Positions 32,487 through 44,095 of a DNA stretch of 64,000 nt are shown here, piece by piece; the first letter of the stretch is position 1; each line of letters starts with the position of its first letter. Origin of the DNA: Sorex araneus. Taxonomy: Eukaryota; Chordata; Mammalia; Eulipotyphla; Soricidae. The translations under genes were made by a program, and so were the position numbers. Where the stretch lies: assembly GCF_027595985.1 (NCBI RefSeq), contig NC_073303.1, forward strand, positions 378,254,034-378,318,033, read 5' to 3'. The notes beneath the pieces are model-generated. The model was not told the DNA's origin. It did no database searches and saw only the letters and a list, made by a program, of their open reading frames with translations.

Positions 32487-33494
32487 CTTCTTTGTCAGAA
32501 CTGTTGATTTAGATCCCTCGCCACAACTTGTTAACATTGATTACAAGGTTATAATTCAATCTGTAGATTGTGATGATGTTTATGATGTTATCAGTATCAT
32601 AAGATTAAATATTAAATTTCAAATTGTAATTTCTCTTTCCCTCTCTTTGCCCATTTATTTTTCTAACATATTAGAAAAACTTCAAATATTTGTAAGCATT
32701 AGAATAAAGAGAATGAATTATAAACTAAAATTTCTAAAATGATGTACTGTTGAGTAATTAAACCACTTTTTTCTTTAGGAAGCAAACTGATAAATTAGTA
32801 GAACATGGACATCAAAATTCTTATGCATTTATTACAGTGATTAATTTTAATTAAATTTTAAGCTCCATCAAAATAATACTTAGACACGTACCATTAATAT
32901 CCTTTAGCAAGTGTTGTTTTTTTTTTTTTTTTGCTAAGGAAGATTTTTTTTTCTGCACAGGGTTAACTGGTGACCCCTAATACTTCAGAATTTCTGCAGA
33001 TAGACATCTCTTTGTCTGCAGCCCCTATCTGAGTGTACAGAATTCTGGAGGAGATGTCGGGTTCTCCTTGATGGTTTACTATTTATTTGTGTACGAGGAA
33101 GGTAGGATCTAACATAGTGGAGGAACTTGTGCAAAGTTATTAAGACTTCCAGCCTTATTGCTTCAGAAGTCACTTGGCTTATTTCCACTCAATCTTTTTT
33201 GATAGAATAATATTCCCCTAAGTTTAATGGGCATAAAGCTTGTTAGCAGTTATAAGACAAAATCTTGCAATTCACTTCTGCGTGGATGGATATGAAGAGT
33301 ATTGTGCTGTGTGAAGTTAGTGAGAGGGAGTGGGAGAAATACTGGATGCCTGTCTCATTTGAGGGATGCAAAGAAACACAGATTTGACACTAACACATAC
33401 CCAAAGGCAACAGAAGCAGAGAACTGGTCTTCAGTAGGGAACTCTTCAAGGTCCAGAAGAAGGGAAAGGGGATGGGATAAAGGGAAAGGTGAGC
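32487..33494. other. No recognised feature
   Basis: AT-rich with an 18-T run near 32915. Nothing identified. Confidence 0.5.
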
Positions 33495-33935
33495 GGGGAG
33501 TGGGGTGGTGCTAGAACATTGTATGCATGGAACCCTACCCTACAGTACTGTAAATTATGGTGACTTAAATAAGTTTGTATATCCACAAATGACTGAAGTC
33601 ATTCTGTTATCTGCCCCTCTCCTTCTGACTCAGCATCATCCTCTTCATGTGCATCTACTTATAGGCAAATTTCATGACTTTATTTTTCCTAACCACCGTG
33701 TAGTTAATATTCAAGGTCAGGGAAAACAGGGTGTAGGAGGACTGGTCCATGGTTGGAATCTACCACAAGTACCTGTGGGACAGAATGTAGGTCAGATAGA
33801 GAAGGGAGCAGTATGACAATAATAGTTGGAAATGATCACGCTGGACAAGAACTGAATATTAAAAGTAGGTAAAAGGATATACACAGAAATCTTTCAGTAC
33901 TTTCAGTATCTGTATTGAAAACCACAATGTCCAAA

Positions 33936-33978
<43 letters not shown>

Positions 33979-34145
33979 GTCTGTCATAGAAGCAGGCTGG
34001 GGGTGGGATGGAGGTGATGGGAGGGAACCTGGGGACACTGGAGCTGGGAAATGTGCACTGGTGGAGGGATGGGTGTTGGAACACTGCTATGACTGAAACC
34101 TAATCATGAGAAGCTTTGTAAGGGTCTATCTCACAGTAATAATAT
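33495..34145 (+). mobile_element. L1 3' end(s), with an inverted 5' piece
   Basis: 33495-33590 looks like a short L1 3' end on + (GGTGCTAGAACATTG, GACTTAAATAAG). 33590-33710 is an L1 ORF2 C-terminal stretch on the minus strand (CTTCATGTGCATCTACTTAT, CAAATTTCATGACTTTATTT). 33711-34145 is an L1 3' UTR on + (GAATATTAAAAGTAGGTAAA, ATGTGCACTGGTGGAGGGAT, GACTGAAACC). The last two parts fit one L1 insertion with a 5' inversion. No TSD was confirmed. Confidence 0.7.
33938..33976. repeat. (GA)n microsatellite inside L1 3' UTR
   Basis: About 19 GA units lying at the point where sibling L1 copies have a short AGAGAGAG stretch (compare 12031), so it is an expansion within the element. Confidence 0.95.
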
Positions 34146-34154
34146 ATATATATA

Positions 34155-34320
34155 TTGCTTTTTGGGTCACACCCAGCGATGCACAGGGGTTACTCCTGGC
34201 TTTGCACTCAGGAATTACTCCTGGAGGTGCTCAGGGAACCATATGGGATGCTGGGAATCGAACTCGGGTCAGCCACGTGCAAGGCAAACGCCCTACCTGC
34301 TGTGCTATCACCCTAGCCCC
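34155..34320 (-). mobile_element. SOR-type SINE, young-looking, antisense
   Basis: Minus-strand copy close to the 51577 copy: GGGTCACACCCAGCGATGCA, CAGGGGTTACTCCTGGC, GGAATCGAACTCGGGTC (B box region), and TGCTATCACCCTAGCCCC at its head. AATAATAATA before and after is compatible with a TSD. First of four SINEs packed into ~740 bp. Confidence 0.93.
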
Positions 34321-34348
34321 AATAATAATATTTTTTAAAAATATTAGC

Positions 34349-34512
34349 AGTCACTGTAGAGACAGTGGGTAAAGTACTTACCTTGCACAAGGACAACCCG
34401 AGTTTAATACCCAGCACCTCATATGGTCTCCCAACACCCGTCAAGAGTGATCCCTGAGTGCAGAACCAGGAGTAAGCCCTCAGAACACCAGCTGTGGCCC
34501 CAAAACAAAGCA
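34349..34512 (+). mobile_element. Old SOR-type SINE
   Basis: AGACAGTGGGTAAAGTACTT, CGAGTTTAATACCCAG (eroded B box), CATATGGTCTCCC, CCAGGAGTAAGCCCTC and GTGGCCCCAAAACAAAG. Second of the cluster. Confidence 0.85.
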
Positions 34513-34529
34513 ATGGCAAAATTGCTAGT

Positions 34530-34690
34530 CAGGACAGAAAGATAATTCAAAGATTAAGGCACTTGCCTTGCATGTGACTGACCAAGGTTCAATCCCCCAG
34601 AACCACAAGGTCACCCAAGTTACAAGAAGTTACTCCTGAGCACAGAGCCAGGAGTATCTCAATTCTTCACTCAAATAAATAAAAATTTCA
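34530..34690 (+). mobile_element. Old SOR-type SINE
   Basis: GGACAGAAAGATAATTCAAA, GCACTTGCCTTGCATGTG, AGGTTCAATCCCCCAG, GAGCACAGAGCCAGGAGTAT, then an A-rich end. Third of the cluster. Confidence 0.85.
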
Positions 34691-34732
34691 AGAGGTTCTT
34701 CTTACAGAAGTCTTTGGGGGAAAATAGTAGGA

Positions 34733-34893
34733 CATGGAGTCGGGGCTTACCTGATGGTGCTCTGGGGCTACTCTCAGTTCTGTGCTGGGGGATTGCTCAC
34801 TGCAGTGAGGGGACCATGTGGTGCCAGGGTGCCACCCAGGGTGGCCACATGTAAGGGGAATGCCTCAAGCCCTGCACTCCCTCTCCAGCCTGA
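34733..34893 (-). mobile_element. Old SOR-type SINE, antisense
   Basis: GGTGCTCTGGGGCTACTCTC, GGACCATGTGGTGCCAGGG and TGCACTCCCTCTCCAGCC, the reverse complement of an old SINE. Fourth of the cluster. Confidence 0.75.
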
Positions 34894-35659
34894 TTCCAAT
34901 CAGGGACTCATAAATCTCCATATTTAACCAGCAGTCTCTGTGATCCCAACAGCTCACATTCTGAGAAATATGATTCTAGAGGTGGAGCACTTAATCACAA
35001 TATAACAAAGGAAGGGCTCAGTTAGTTCACGTCTCTCCCCATTAGTAACTGAAAAAAAAACTAACAGGGGAAGATTAGAATGTATTTATCTTCTGAATCT
35101 AGATGCTATTTTTGAAGGACTCAGTATTATTTCCAAGATGAAAAATGTTTCTATCTTGCTGAATCAGATACATGAACTAAATTCACTCATTTCCATGCAA
35201 TTTAGAAGTAACTATGCCATATTTACTGTAGAGAATACAACTTTAATATCTCTCTTCATTTGAAATCCTTTTTATCTTTATAAATAAATGCATATTTGTA
35301 TTATATTCTTACATTTACTACTAATAGAATCTGACTTTATTTAAATATCTCTATCAACTGTTAACTTTCCATGAAAGCAGTTTATCTTATTCATTTCTAA
35401 GATTTCCTTAAAATATGGGTAACTGAGTGTAGGTGATGCTCAATTGAAGAAAAAACATTAATGTGACAAATATGTATCTGACCCTGCCTAAATTATATAG
35501 AAATGATTAAAAGCAGTTTATGCTTTTGAGAGGTCTGAGAGTAACAAAAGACAGAACCAACGAAATGACATTGAGGCACAGTGAGCAAAGGAAACATAGC
35601 AATAACGAATCCCAACCTTTGGGGTAGAAATCAGGAGGATGTGAGTTTTAACTTACACA
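34894..35659. other. No recognised feature
   Basis: AT-rich, nothing identified. Confidence 0.5.
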
Positions 35660-35980
35660 ACTCATGCAGTTTGCTGCGATGTAAAAGGAACTGAAAAATA
35701 TGGTAAGCGAAGTCCATCAGAGGTAGAAGAGCAAGTACTGGGTGATCTCACTCATCTGTGGAATCTAGGGAGATAAAATAAGGGAAAGATAGTATCAAAC
35801 AATAAACCCCCCGTGGCCTTGGGTGACAAAACTTACCATGAGCCAGGTGGGTAGGGGATGGAGGGAATGAAGATCAGACAGAGGTGATACAAGGCAACGC
35901 TGGGGGCCCCAGGGGATGGGCTGGGGGTGGTATATACTGATAGAAAAAAATAAATGCTATTGGAATCACATAAAATAAAT
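35660..35980 (+). mobile_element. Older L1 3' end
   Basis: ATATGGTAAGCGAAGTCCAT, AGAGCAAGTACTGGGTGATC and CTCACTCATCTGTGGAATC match the L1 ORF2 C-terminus (peptide MVSEVHQR..KSKYWVISLICGI with one stop). It is followed by a 3' UTR ending near AAAAAAATAAATGC. A different and older subfamily than 11462-12262. Confidence 0.75.
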
Positions 35981-35996
35981 TAGAAGAACAATATTT

Positions 35997-36369
35997 TTTT
36001 ATCAACCACTTTTTTTTAATTTTAATAGTTTATTTTTAATTAGTGAGTCAACGTGAGGGTACAGTTACAGAATTATACATTTTTGTGCTCATGTTTCTCC
36101 CTTACAAAGTTTGATAACCCATCCCTTCACCAGTGCCCATTCTCCACCACCAGTAAACCCAACATCCCTCCCCCCCTCCCCAATCCTGTCTCCCCCCACC
36201 CCACACTGCCACTATGGCAGGGTATTCCCTTTTGCTCTCTCTTTCTGATTAGGTGTTGTGGTTTGCAATAAAGGTGTTGAGTGGCCATTGTGTTCAGTCT
36301 CTAGTCTATATTGGGCCCGCATCATCTTTCCCCCACATGACCTCCAATCACATTTTACTTGGTGTTCCC
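35997..36369 (-). mobile_element. L1 3' UTR, antisense, with 16-bp TSD
   Basis: Lies between perfect TAGAAGAACAATATTT at 35981-35996 and 36370-36385. Minus-strand L1 3' UTR with CACCAGTGCCCATTCTCCAC and GGTGTTGTGGTTTGCAATA on the + strand. Its poly-T end is split by a short TATCAACCAC insert near 36001. 5'-truncated within the 3' UTR. Confidence 0.92.
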
Positions 36370-36385
36370 TAGAAGAACAATATTT

Positions 36386-38194
36386 AAAAGAAGTCGAAGC
36401 AGAGAAACTTCTTGCTTATAGATGGCTAAATATGTGGGAAATGGAGTGAGTTATAATAACATTGATTCCAGTATGGGTAGAGAACTGAAAACACTCAAAA
36501 TATAATGGAATGGAGAAGTTCTCAACAAAATATCTGAATAGTTCAATCTCTAAAAATGTACACTTGCTTTATGATTTATAAATAAAAGCTGTTGGACCTG
36601 TATACCACAGAGAGAGCAGTGGATAGCAGGACCAGAACCTGTCTATACAGAGAAAAAGGAGGTTGTGATCTCCAAGCATCCAAATAAGCACATTTACAAT
36701 AATCCACATCTCTAACCAGGCAAAAGAGGCACTTAACCTCGGAAAGAGACCCACTCTCAACACCCCAGCCTACCCAATCTAGGTACAAGATCTCACTCTT
36801 CCTTAAAATAGGGGTATAGAAATAGTTTGTATTAAATATTGAATGGAATAAGAATGAGTATTGGAATATTCGGGATAGTTTTATTCTTGATACAACTCTA
36901 GATAAGATTACATCATTGATTATTGACAGAAAACTTGTCTGTTATCTACAAACACTAAGTTTTTTATGAAATTTGTAGATTGACATCTTCCAGTCAGGGT
37001 GACTTAGCAACTTTCAGCAGGAAATAATTGAAGTTAGAATAAACCAGAAAAGGAAAAAGTATTTTATATGTTGTATACACTTATATACAACATTTAGCTG
37101 CACTCATGGCAGGAAAATGTCTCTGGCGCAGGGAGAAGTCGGAATTGCAGGTGTTCATCACTCTTACCTTCCGTTAATGCAGGCACTGACTTCCTTTTTT
37201 TCCTCTAAGCCACTTGATAGAAAAGGCAGTTTCCTATTCATTCCGAATATGCCTGTTACAAGCCCTAGACATGGAGAGAGAGTGTCTCAGTTCTGAACAC
37301 GCAGGAATGTGTCTCTGACTGAGACCCAGCTTGAGTCTGTCGCATCTAGAAACAATCAAATGTGGTCAAGAGACGCTAAAACTGTAGACTCTCAGGTCAT
37401 ATAAATGTACTAAGGAAAAGCTCCAAGATGTTTCTGTGTAAGGGAGCAGAGATGATTATCAGAAAATCTAATTCCCTACTTCCCACCTTCTCACACAAGC
37501 CAATGCACACACACCTTTGTCCCAATAAATGAAAGTAACCTCATGGAGTTATTACCTGGATACAGTTCAAAGAGAGGAAAACCAATGCAACAAAAAACTC
37601 TTAGCTGCTCTAAAGATGGCACAAACTGTGCCACTTAATATTTAAGATTTATAACAAATAAACAGGGAAGGAATGCAACATGTATTTCCTTCTAGCAAAT
37701 TCCATGTTAGATTCTGTATAAGAGCTCCAGTTATATCATTTCCTTCAAATAGCTAAAAAAGCTTGGCCTCCTGTCCGTGTATTGGTAAACATTGATCATT
37801 TGGGGACAATAATAGTATGTAGTAGAGCATTCTCATGAGAAGTTCCTGAGTTAATAGGCTACTTATCATATAGTAATCACTGTCATGTTTAAATTATGCC
37901 ACTTTGGGCCACTATCCTCTGACTGGTTCCATATGGTGGTGTCGTGATGTCCCAGGTACTTTGTTCTATCCTCACTGGCTTTGTTCCCAGGCCAATAAAT
38001 TCTGTTCCTTGTATTTGTTCATTTCTAAGGTCCTCACATTCTAAATAGATTTTTAAGTAGAGTCAAAAGCAAAATAAAAAATTAAAGAATTAGACAAAAT
38101 CATTAGCTTCATACTGCATCTGCAGAGATAATTACCAAAACCTATATTTTGTAAAGTATAATGGAAATAATCTTAAAGAAGTTTGTTTCAGAAA
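36386..38194. other. No recognised feature
   Basis: Unique-looking sequence. No gene or repeat family recognised. Confidence 0.5.
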
Positions 38195-38315
38195 ATGCAT
38201 TCTAATGGATAGCTGGTGTTCTGGAGATATTTAGTCTCTAAATTCAAACTGAATACTCGGGATTTGACCTTGGGCAATTTACTTATGTATAAAATGAGAG
38301 AATAATAACCTTGAA
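38195..38315 (+). mobile_element. Ancient MIR SINE fragment
   Basis: TTTGACCTTGGGCAATTTAC then AAAATGAGAGAATAATAACC corresponds to the MIR core and 3' half. A mammalian-wide tRNA-type SINE, long dead. Confidence 0.6.
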
Positions 38316-40040
38316 ATTGTAAATAGAGAAAATACCATATTTCTTTCATAATGATGAATAGACTTGGGATGACTTATTTGTCTTTTCTAAAATAAGCTCT
38401 CCCATCACAAGTCACTTGCTACAATACTTTTTTAATAGCGTTTATCACTAACTTTAATTCATTTATTTCGCTCTTTTAACTGATTATTCCTCCACCCCCT
38501 CCAGACGGCTTTCCCCCAAGAAGAACAAAAAGTTCATCTGTCTTTGTTACCACTAAATTTTCAATACATGATACATAGCAGATGGGTAATGTGCATTGCT
38601 TAAGGAGAACTTGGTACTTAATAGCCATACATTACATGGCTGTTCTTCCTAGATGAGGTTATGAAAGTTTACGAAGCATCTGTCAAAAAAAAGACTTGCA
38701 AGGAATTTATCAAAAGTTTTGAAGGAATTTTTCAGGTACGACAGATTACTTAAATATGTGACAGCTAAAGTTTTCCAGAAGATGCCATAGAATGTTGAGT
38801 AGTCCACAAAATTCATTCTTTAGTTCTCTCTGTGTAGGTTTACTTGCAGCTGAATAAATGACTCTTCAAAGCAAATTATTTCCTGCTTCTTTTGTAGCTG
38901 GAGGGGTCGTGCAAGAATCTTTTGGTAAAGTGGCAGATAGGAATTTTTAAGTGCGACTTTGTGGTACCCCTCTTTTCCCATGAGGACTAGAAGGACTGAG
39001 GGGTGACTGTGAGCCGTGCAGGCAAGTGGACACCAGGACAGGGGCCCTATAAGTTCAGGGAATCTGCATTTCTGATTTTTGACAACTTCACAGACTGAAC
39101 CACTACAAGGTAGAACCACCTTTAATCATAACCAAAATCATTATTAGAATCTTTATTATATTCAATCAAAGTTATATCCTGAATATAAATGCACCCGTTC
39201 AGTTCTCTTAATAAAGATCTCTGCGCTTCTTTTTATAATATCAGCCAGTAGGTACCGACTGGGGATATATGTTGATAAATGTTTTTCCAGTTTTCAATAA
39301 TTCACTGTTGTTAGACATAATCTGTCTTTGGCTAGATAAAAATGTATGTCTGAAGCTCTTTCTTATTTTCTAGCCTATTTTTTTAATTGTGGTAATCATA
39401 TTGAACCCAAGCATTGAGCATCATATGAAGACAATTTTCAAGTGACAGTTGGTGTGAGGGAAAAAAAGCTTTGTTTGGGTTCCAACAACCTAGAAGACAA
39501 CAGACTTATCCATAAAACAGCATTTTCCTCTCAGGTTGGGGTTATTAGGTTTTATAGGTTTTGTTGGGAAGGTAAGTTAACCATTATGGAAAAATGATGG
39601 AAAGTTGGCCAGTGGTAAAAAATTTAATAAACTTGAGGAATATTTTCAGTGGGCCTGTTGTTTGTTCTTCTCTTTCCATCAAGTCCAACAAAAAACACAC
39701 CCCACATAAGAGTCATTTCTAAGGCAGGGCAAGAGCCAAGAGAGGCTGAGAGATTATGAGTATACTTGTGTGAGGAACAGGAAAATCTCAGATGCTTGCT
39801 CACTTACGGGAACATCCATTTCCCAAGGGCAAGTGTTTATGTTCTTTAAGGTTGCACTGAAGTTGATTTTCTTAAGTGGAGATGCAGTGTGTTGAGTAGG
39901 ATTTCTTCTTAATTGCTATCCACTCAGAACCTCGGGATGTGACATTATTTGAAAGTACAGTCTTTACAAATCTAATTAGTTAAGGATATCAAAATGAAAT
40001 CATCCTACGTAGAGGGTGGATTCTAAGTCCTCTGACTGAG
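38316..40040. other. No recognised feature
   Basis: Unique-looking sequence, including a 99-codon minus frame at 38820-39119 with no recognisable similarity. Confidence 0.5.
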
Positions 40041-40200
40041 GTCTTTATAAAAAGAAAAGTGCCTGCCATAGAGGCAGGCTGGGGTCAGGGGTGAGGTGGC
40101 AGCAGGAGGGATACACAGGACATTGGTGGAGAGATAGGTGTTGGAACACTGTATGACTGAAACCGGATCATTAAAGCTTTGTAACTGTCTATCTCAGCGA
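40041..40200 (+). mobile_element. L1 3' UTR end
   Basis: GTGCCTGCCATAGAGGCAGG, GGTGTTGGAACACTGTATGA and AAGCTTTGTAACTGTCTATC are the terminal L1 3' UTR. It passes at 40201 into the GGAA array, as the L1 at 12262 does. Confidence 0.88.
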
Positions 40201-40461
40201 TGGAAGGAAGGAAGGAAGGAAGGAAGGAAGGAAGGAAGGAAGGAAGGAAGGAAGGAAGGAAGGAAGGAAGGAAGGAAGGAAGGAAGGAAGGAAGGAAGGA
40301 AGGAAGGAAGGAGGAAGGAGGGAGGGAGTGAGGGAGGGAGGGAGGGAGGGAGGGAGGGAGGGAGGGAGGGAGGGAGGGAGGGAGGGAGGGAGGGAGGGAG
40401 GGAGGAAGGAAGAAGGAAGGAAGGAAGGAAGGAAGGAGGGAGGGAGGGAGGAAGGAAGGAG
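40201..40461. repeat. Purine microsatellite (GGAA)n then (GGGA)n
   Basis: About 110 bp of GGAA followed by about 90 bp of GGGA and a mixed end, followed by a short CACA stretch. Reading frames over it (up to 136 codons) are artefacts of the repeat. Confidence 0.97.
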
Positions 40462-40599
40462 ATCCACACATGCACACACACACACATAAACACACTCATG
40501 CATACACATGGAATGCTGTGTATGTAGAACAGAAGCAAGGATGCTGAAATATTGTCATACATAGCCAAGGAATGTTAGAGGCAGTATGAACTAGAAGAC
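40462..40599. other. No recognised feature
   Basis: Begins with short CA repeats (about 40468-40490), then unassigned. Confidence 0.5.
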
Positions 40600-40742
40600 T
40601 GGAGACAGAGTAACTGTGGGCCTGCCGCTGTCTGAGTTTGGACTTACGGCTTCCACAACTGTGAGAGAAAACAGTTCTGATGTATCAAGACGTGAAATTT
40701 GGAGTTATTTGTTATCATCCATCCAGGAAACTACTATAGGAG
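40600..40742 (+). mobile_element. MaLR-type LTR 3' end
   Basis: GAGTTTGGACTTACGGCTTC, CACAACTGTGAGAGAAAACA and the terminus CAGGAAACTACTATAGG match the conserved end of MaLR LTRs (GGACTTCC..AACTGTGAG..AGGAAACTAATACAG form). Diverged, with small insertions. Confidence 0.6.
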
Positions 40743-42344
40743 ATAGAATTCGTTTTCTAAAGGCCCCTAAGCTTGTGTGTCGGTGGTTCTTGGCAGAAAA
40801 TGAATGGCAGGAATATTTGAGTGAAGAAAGATTCAGAGCATCTGCAACAACTTGCATCCACTAGCAACCAGGAAGCCAGCTCCCCTCCAGAACAGAAGAC
40901 AGAGAGAGAAGGTATATTTCCAGAGTTCCGAGAGGCCAGAGCCCAAGTGAATGACCAAGGAACAGGAACCGAGGCCTTGGAGGAACCGATCACCCAGAGC
41001 TGCCATAAATGGGGTCATCAGCACCCAGAACGCATGCTCACCCTCTGACCGCCTATTTGGGGCTCTCCTTGGCCATATTCGACAAAGGGATAGAGAACTT
41101 TTTTGAGATATTGGGTGCAGTCAGCGCCAGAGGTTCAGACCCAGGGGATGTGAGCAGAGAGGGGATCTGGTTATGGAGGCAAATAGACAACAAGCAGCAG
41201 AAACTGTTCCTGAGGTCAGCGTGAAGCCACTCGATAGAGAAGCTCACTAGGGAGCTCGTGCGGGACTGAAGGGTACTTGGTGTTTGTCATCAGACCACAG
41301 CCAACCACAATGCTTGACAAACAAGAGGCACCATAAATCTTCATATAATTCTGGTGCAAGGACAAGGATTTCATTTGTTTTTGTCATCACGAAACTTTCA
41401 ATACCCGCTACACAGCAGGTTTACTATTTATGCATGAACAGTATTTATGTCAATTACAATTACTTGAAGTCAGAATATGTCATATTAGGTGGTGAGCATT
41501 CAGACTCAGTGGTAGGATATTTGTCCCCTGATCTGTGACAGTCACTGCCTACCTGGTTGACTTACTCTACGTGTGAGGAATACCTGCTGTAAACGTGTGT
41601 GAATGCACGGCTGATGGAGATACACCGGAATTGTACTTGAAACTCCCGCATGTGCTGGGAAAACACCAGTCCCAGGATGCTCCTGGCCCACTTGAAATGC
41701 TTGACAAAGGCGCTTGCTTGCTTCTGAGAGCGGTTTTCAAAGAGCAGCGCTATTGTCCGAGCCCAGTGCCCAGAAACGCAGCCTTTAAGGTTTCCACGAG
41801 ATGAATGAAATCTGCTCACGATCAAATCCCTTATCCCACAATGCCCTGCACTTCAGAAACAACTCAGCTCTATCCCGAGCCACACCCTCCAGGTGATCAG
41901 TGAGGTGATCTGTGTGCTTTAAATGGAGAGAATATTAATACAATGTGTCACCCATAGAGTGTGAGAGGGAAATCTATGGAGAGAAACTTAGGGGGAAATG
42001 AATTAGAAAATTGGTTAAATACAGAAAGGGAGGGAAATGCAACCCTTTCACTCATTTTCCAAATGGAGGGAAAACTTTCCTTTAGTCCTCGTTCGATAGA
42101 CTCAGCCTGGACCCCGTGGTCTGGAGCTCCAGAGAGCAGGGCAGGTTGGGAATCGCTAACGGCAGCAGCGTCCCCTTCCCAAGGGTGCTATGATGCGGAG
42201 CCTGCACAATCGCAACAACGGGCAGCAAGAACGTCTTCAGCTGGGCAGTTCACTGGAAAACCCAGCGACTTGGAAAAGGTTGCTGGAGTTAAGGAGGCCC
42301 CCCAGGTCGCCCGTCTCCAGTCACTCAGGTACCCACTGAGCTCA
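40743..42344. other. Unrecognised, moderately GC-rich
   Basis: The 41050-41250, 41560-41880 and 42050-42340 stretches have higher complexity than the surroundings and reading frames of 70-130 codons (for example 41961-42356, +). None resembles a known protein, and no repeat other than a possible L2 at its right end was recognised. Confidence 0.4.
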
Positions 42345-42425
42345 CACACTCACTGAGCGCGTCCTAGAAGGCGCCGGGGACAGGGAGAGAGCACAGCTCC
42401 TGCTCTGGAGAAGCTCACGTCTGTG
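42345..42425 (+). mobile_element. Ancient L2 LINE fragment
   Basis: CACTGAGCGCGTCCTAGAAG, GCGCCGGGGACAGGGAGAG and CCTGCTCTGGAGAAGCTCAC follow the L2 wording CACTGTGCTAGGCGC..GGGGA..CCTGCCCT..GAGCTTAC. Mammalian-wide, so old. Confidence 0.5.
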
Positions 42426-42429
42426 GCAA

Positions 42430-42610
42430 TGAAGGGGACAGGGCCCACAGGACAGCGGGGAGGTCACTTGCTCTGCCCGCTGCTGACCCCGGTCCAACCT
42501 AGCACCACACATGGTCCCCTGCGCCCTGCCAGGAGTGACCCCCTGAGTACAAGGCCAGAATTAAGCTCAGGAACAGCCAGGATGCCGTCCCCCAAACAAA
42601 ACAAAACAAG
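42430..42610 (+). mobile_element. SOR-type SINE
   Basis: GGGGACAGGGCCCACAGGAC, CGGTCCAACCTAGCACCACA, CATGGTCCCCTGCGCC, GCCAGGAGTGACCCCCTGAG and a CAAAACAAAACAAAAC A-rich end. Inserted next to the L2 fragment. Confidence 0.8.
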
Positions 42611-43549
42611 AAGAGAAATAGATCATTCATTCAATGCAGTGTGGTTCACTCTGGGACGGGCTGGGGGTGGGCTAGACTTGGTTGGGTTAGGGGAGCGTTT
42701 TATCCCCCTGGCAATAGTGGGGTAGGACTGGGTGACCCGCCAAGCCACAGAGAATCGGAGCTTTGAGAGGGTCCAAGGCAATGTGGCTCAAACCAGAAAT
42801 CTGGAGGCCAGGATAGAGCGTTCTAGAATGTTATGTGCACAAGTACAGGGGGGAGGCCGCTCTGCAGGGATGGGGGGGTGAGAGTGCCTGGCCACTTGAG
42901 GGATCTGGAATACAAAGGTGGGAGGGAAGGAAGGGAAAGGGAAACTGCAACAGAAACGGAGAGAGGGAGCTGAAACTGCACTGGGGTGAGCAGGCGCAGC
43001 GGCCGGCCTTAGGAAACTTGCTCTCTGCTCGTTCGTCCGTGGCCTTCTCAGGGCTCAGGACCCACTGGTCAGCCAGCCCTGACCCTCTTTCGTGCCTGGA
43101 AGGTGCCTTCCTGGGACCTTTAACTCCAGGAAGTTGCTCTGCAGGAAATTAAGCCCGGGCTGGCTCCCATTCTCCGTTTGCTCCCTGAGCTTTTCCCTAC
43201 AGGCACCTCGGTGCTCAGCCGACGCCTCTCTCCAGGGCATCGCGGTGCCTGTCAGTGCCACCTCGGCCCAGACTCCCTTCCATCTTCTCTCCTCAGCCAC
43301 CAAGCGGCATGAGAACCTCTTCTGTGTGGTGCGAAATTACCGTTCTGTCTCCCGACGCCGAGGCTGCTAGGCCGCTCTCTCCAGGCTGCTCGACCTCTGA
43401 GTCACTGCATCCACGTTTCAGCTGGCATCGGCCTCTGAACGACGCAAGGCCTGTGTGTCCTGGGGAACACGGTCCCCAGTCTCGGCCGAGCCCCACTGGC
43501 CTTCTCTTAGCTCCTGTCTGCTTAGCCACCAAGTTCTGATTTTTTTTTT
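42611..43549. other. GC-rich, unrecognised
   Basis: Elevated GC with scattered CpG (for example 42980-43050, 43200-43500) but not a clear CpG island. Overlapping frames of 80-105 codons exist on both strands without recognisable similarity. Confidence 0.4.
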
Positions 43550-44095
43550 CTATTCAAACCATTTTTTTTATTTTTTTTTAATTTTTATTTTATCACCATG
43601 TGGAAAGTTACAAAGTTTTCAGGTTTATGTCTCAGTTATACAATATTCAAACACCATCCCTTCACCAGTGCCCATATTCCACCACCAAAATTCCCAGTAT
43701 ACCCCCCGCCCCCGCCCTCACCCCCAACTGATGAGTTTCACTTCATTTTCTCTTTACCTTGATTACGTTCCATATTGCAAAACAAAACTCACTATTGTTG
43801 TTGGAGTTTCCCCCCCAAGAAAGACAGCCCTACCAAGGAAGCATTTGATAACTGGTTTTCCATTAAAAGATTGCATGTCTTCAGTTTTTAGAAAAGGTCG
43901 CGCGGTTCGGATGTGTTCCAGTCCCGCAACCCGGAGCCGTGTTAGTTGCTGCTCAGTGTCGCCGGGGCTCCATCTGGAGAAGGTGTACAGGCTGTACCTC
44001 CTCCGTCTGGATCCCCAGTGTTGCTGGCCCGGTTTGGGGTCCGGAGCATTTCTCCGGCCGTGTTGCTCACCAGACTCTGGTTTTTTTTTAATGCA
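43550..44095 (-). mobile_element. L1 3' UTR, antisense, with a CpG-bearing segment
   Basis: Poly-T at 43564-43590, then TCACCATGTGGAAAGTTACA, GTTTTCAGGTTTATGTCTCA and CACCAGTGCCCATATTCCAC on the + strand mark the 3' end of an L1 subfamily also present at 52605. From 43890 to 44080 it is GC-rich (GGTCGCGCGGTTCGGATG, GCCGGGGCTCCATC), which retains CpGs and suggests a recent copy. The 5' limit near 44085-44095 is estimated. Confidence 0.75.
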
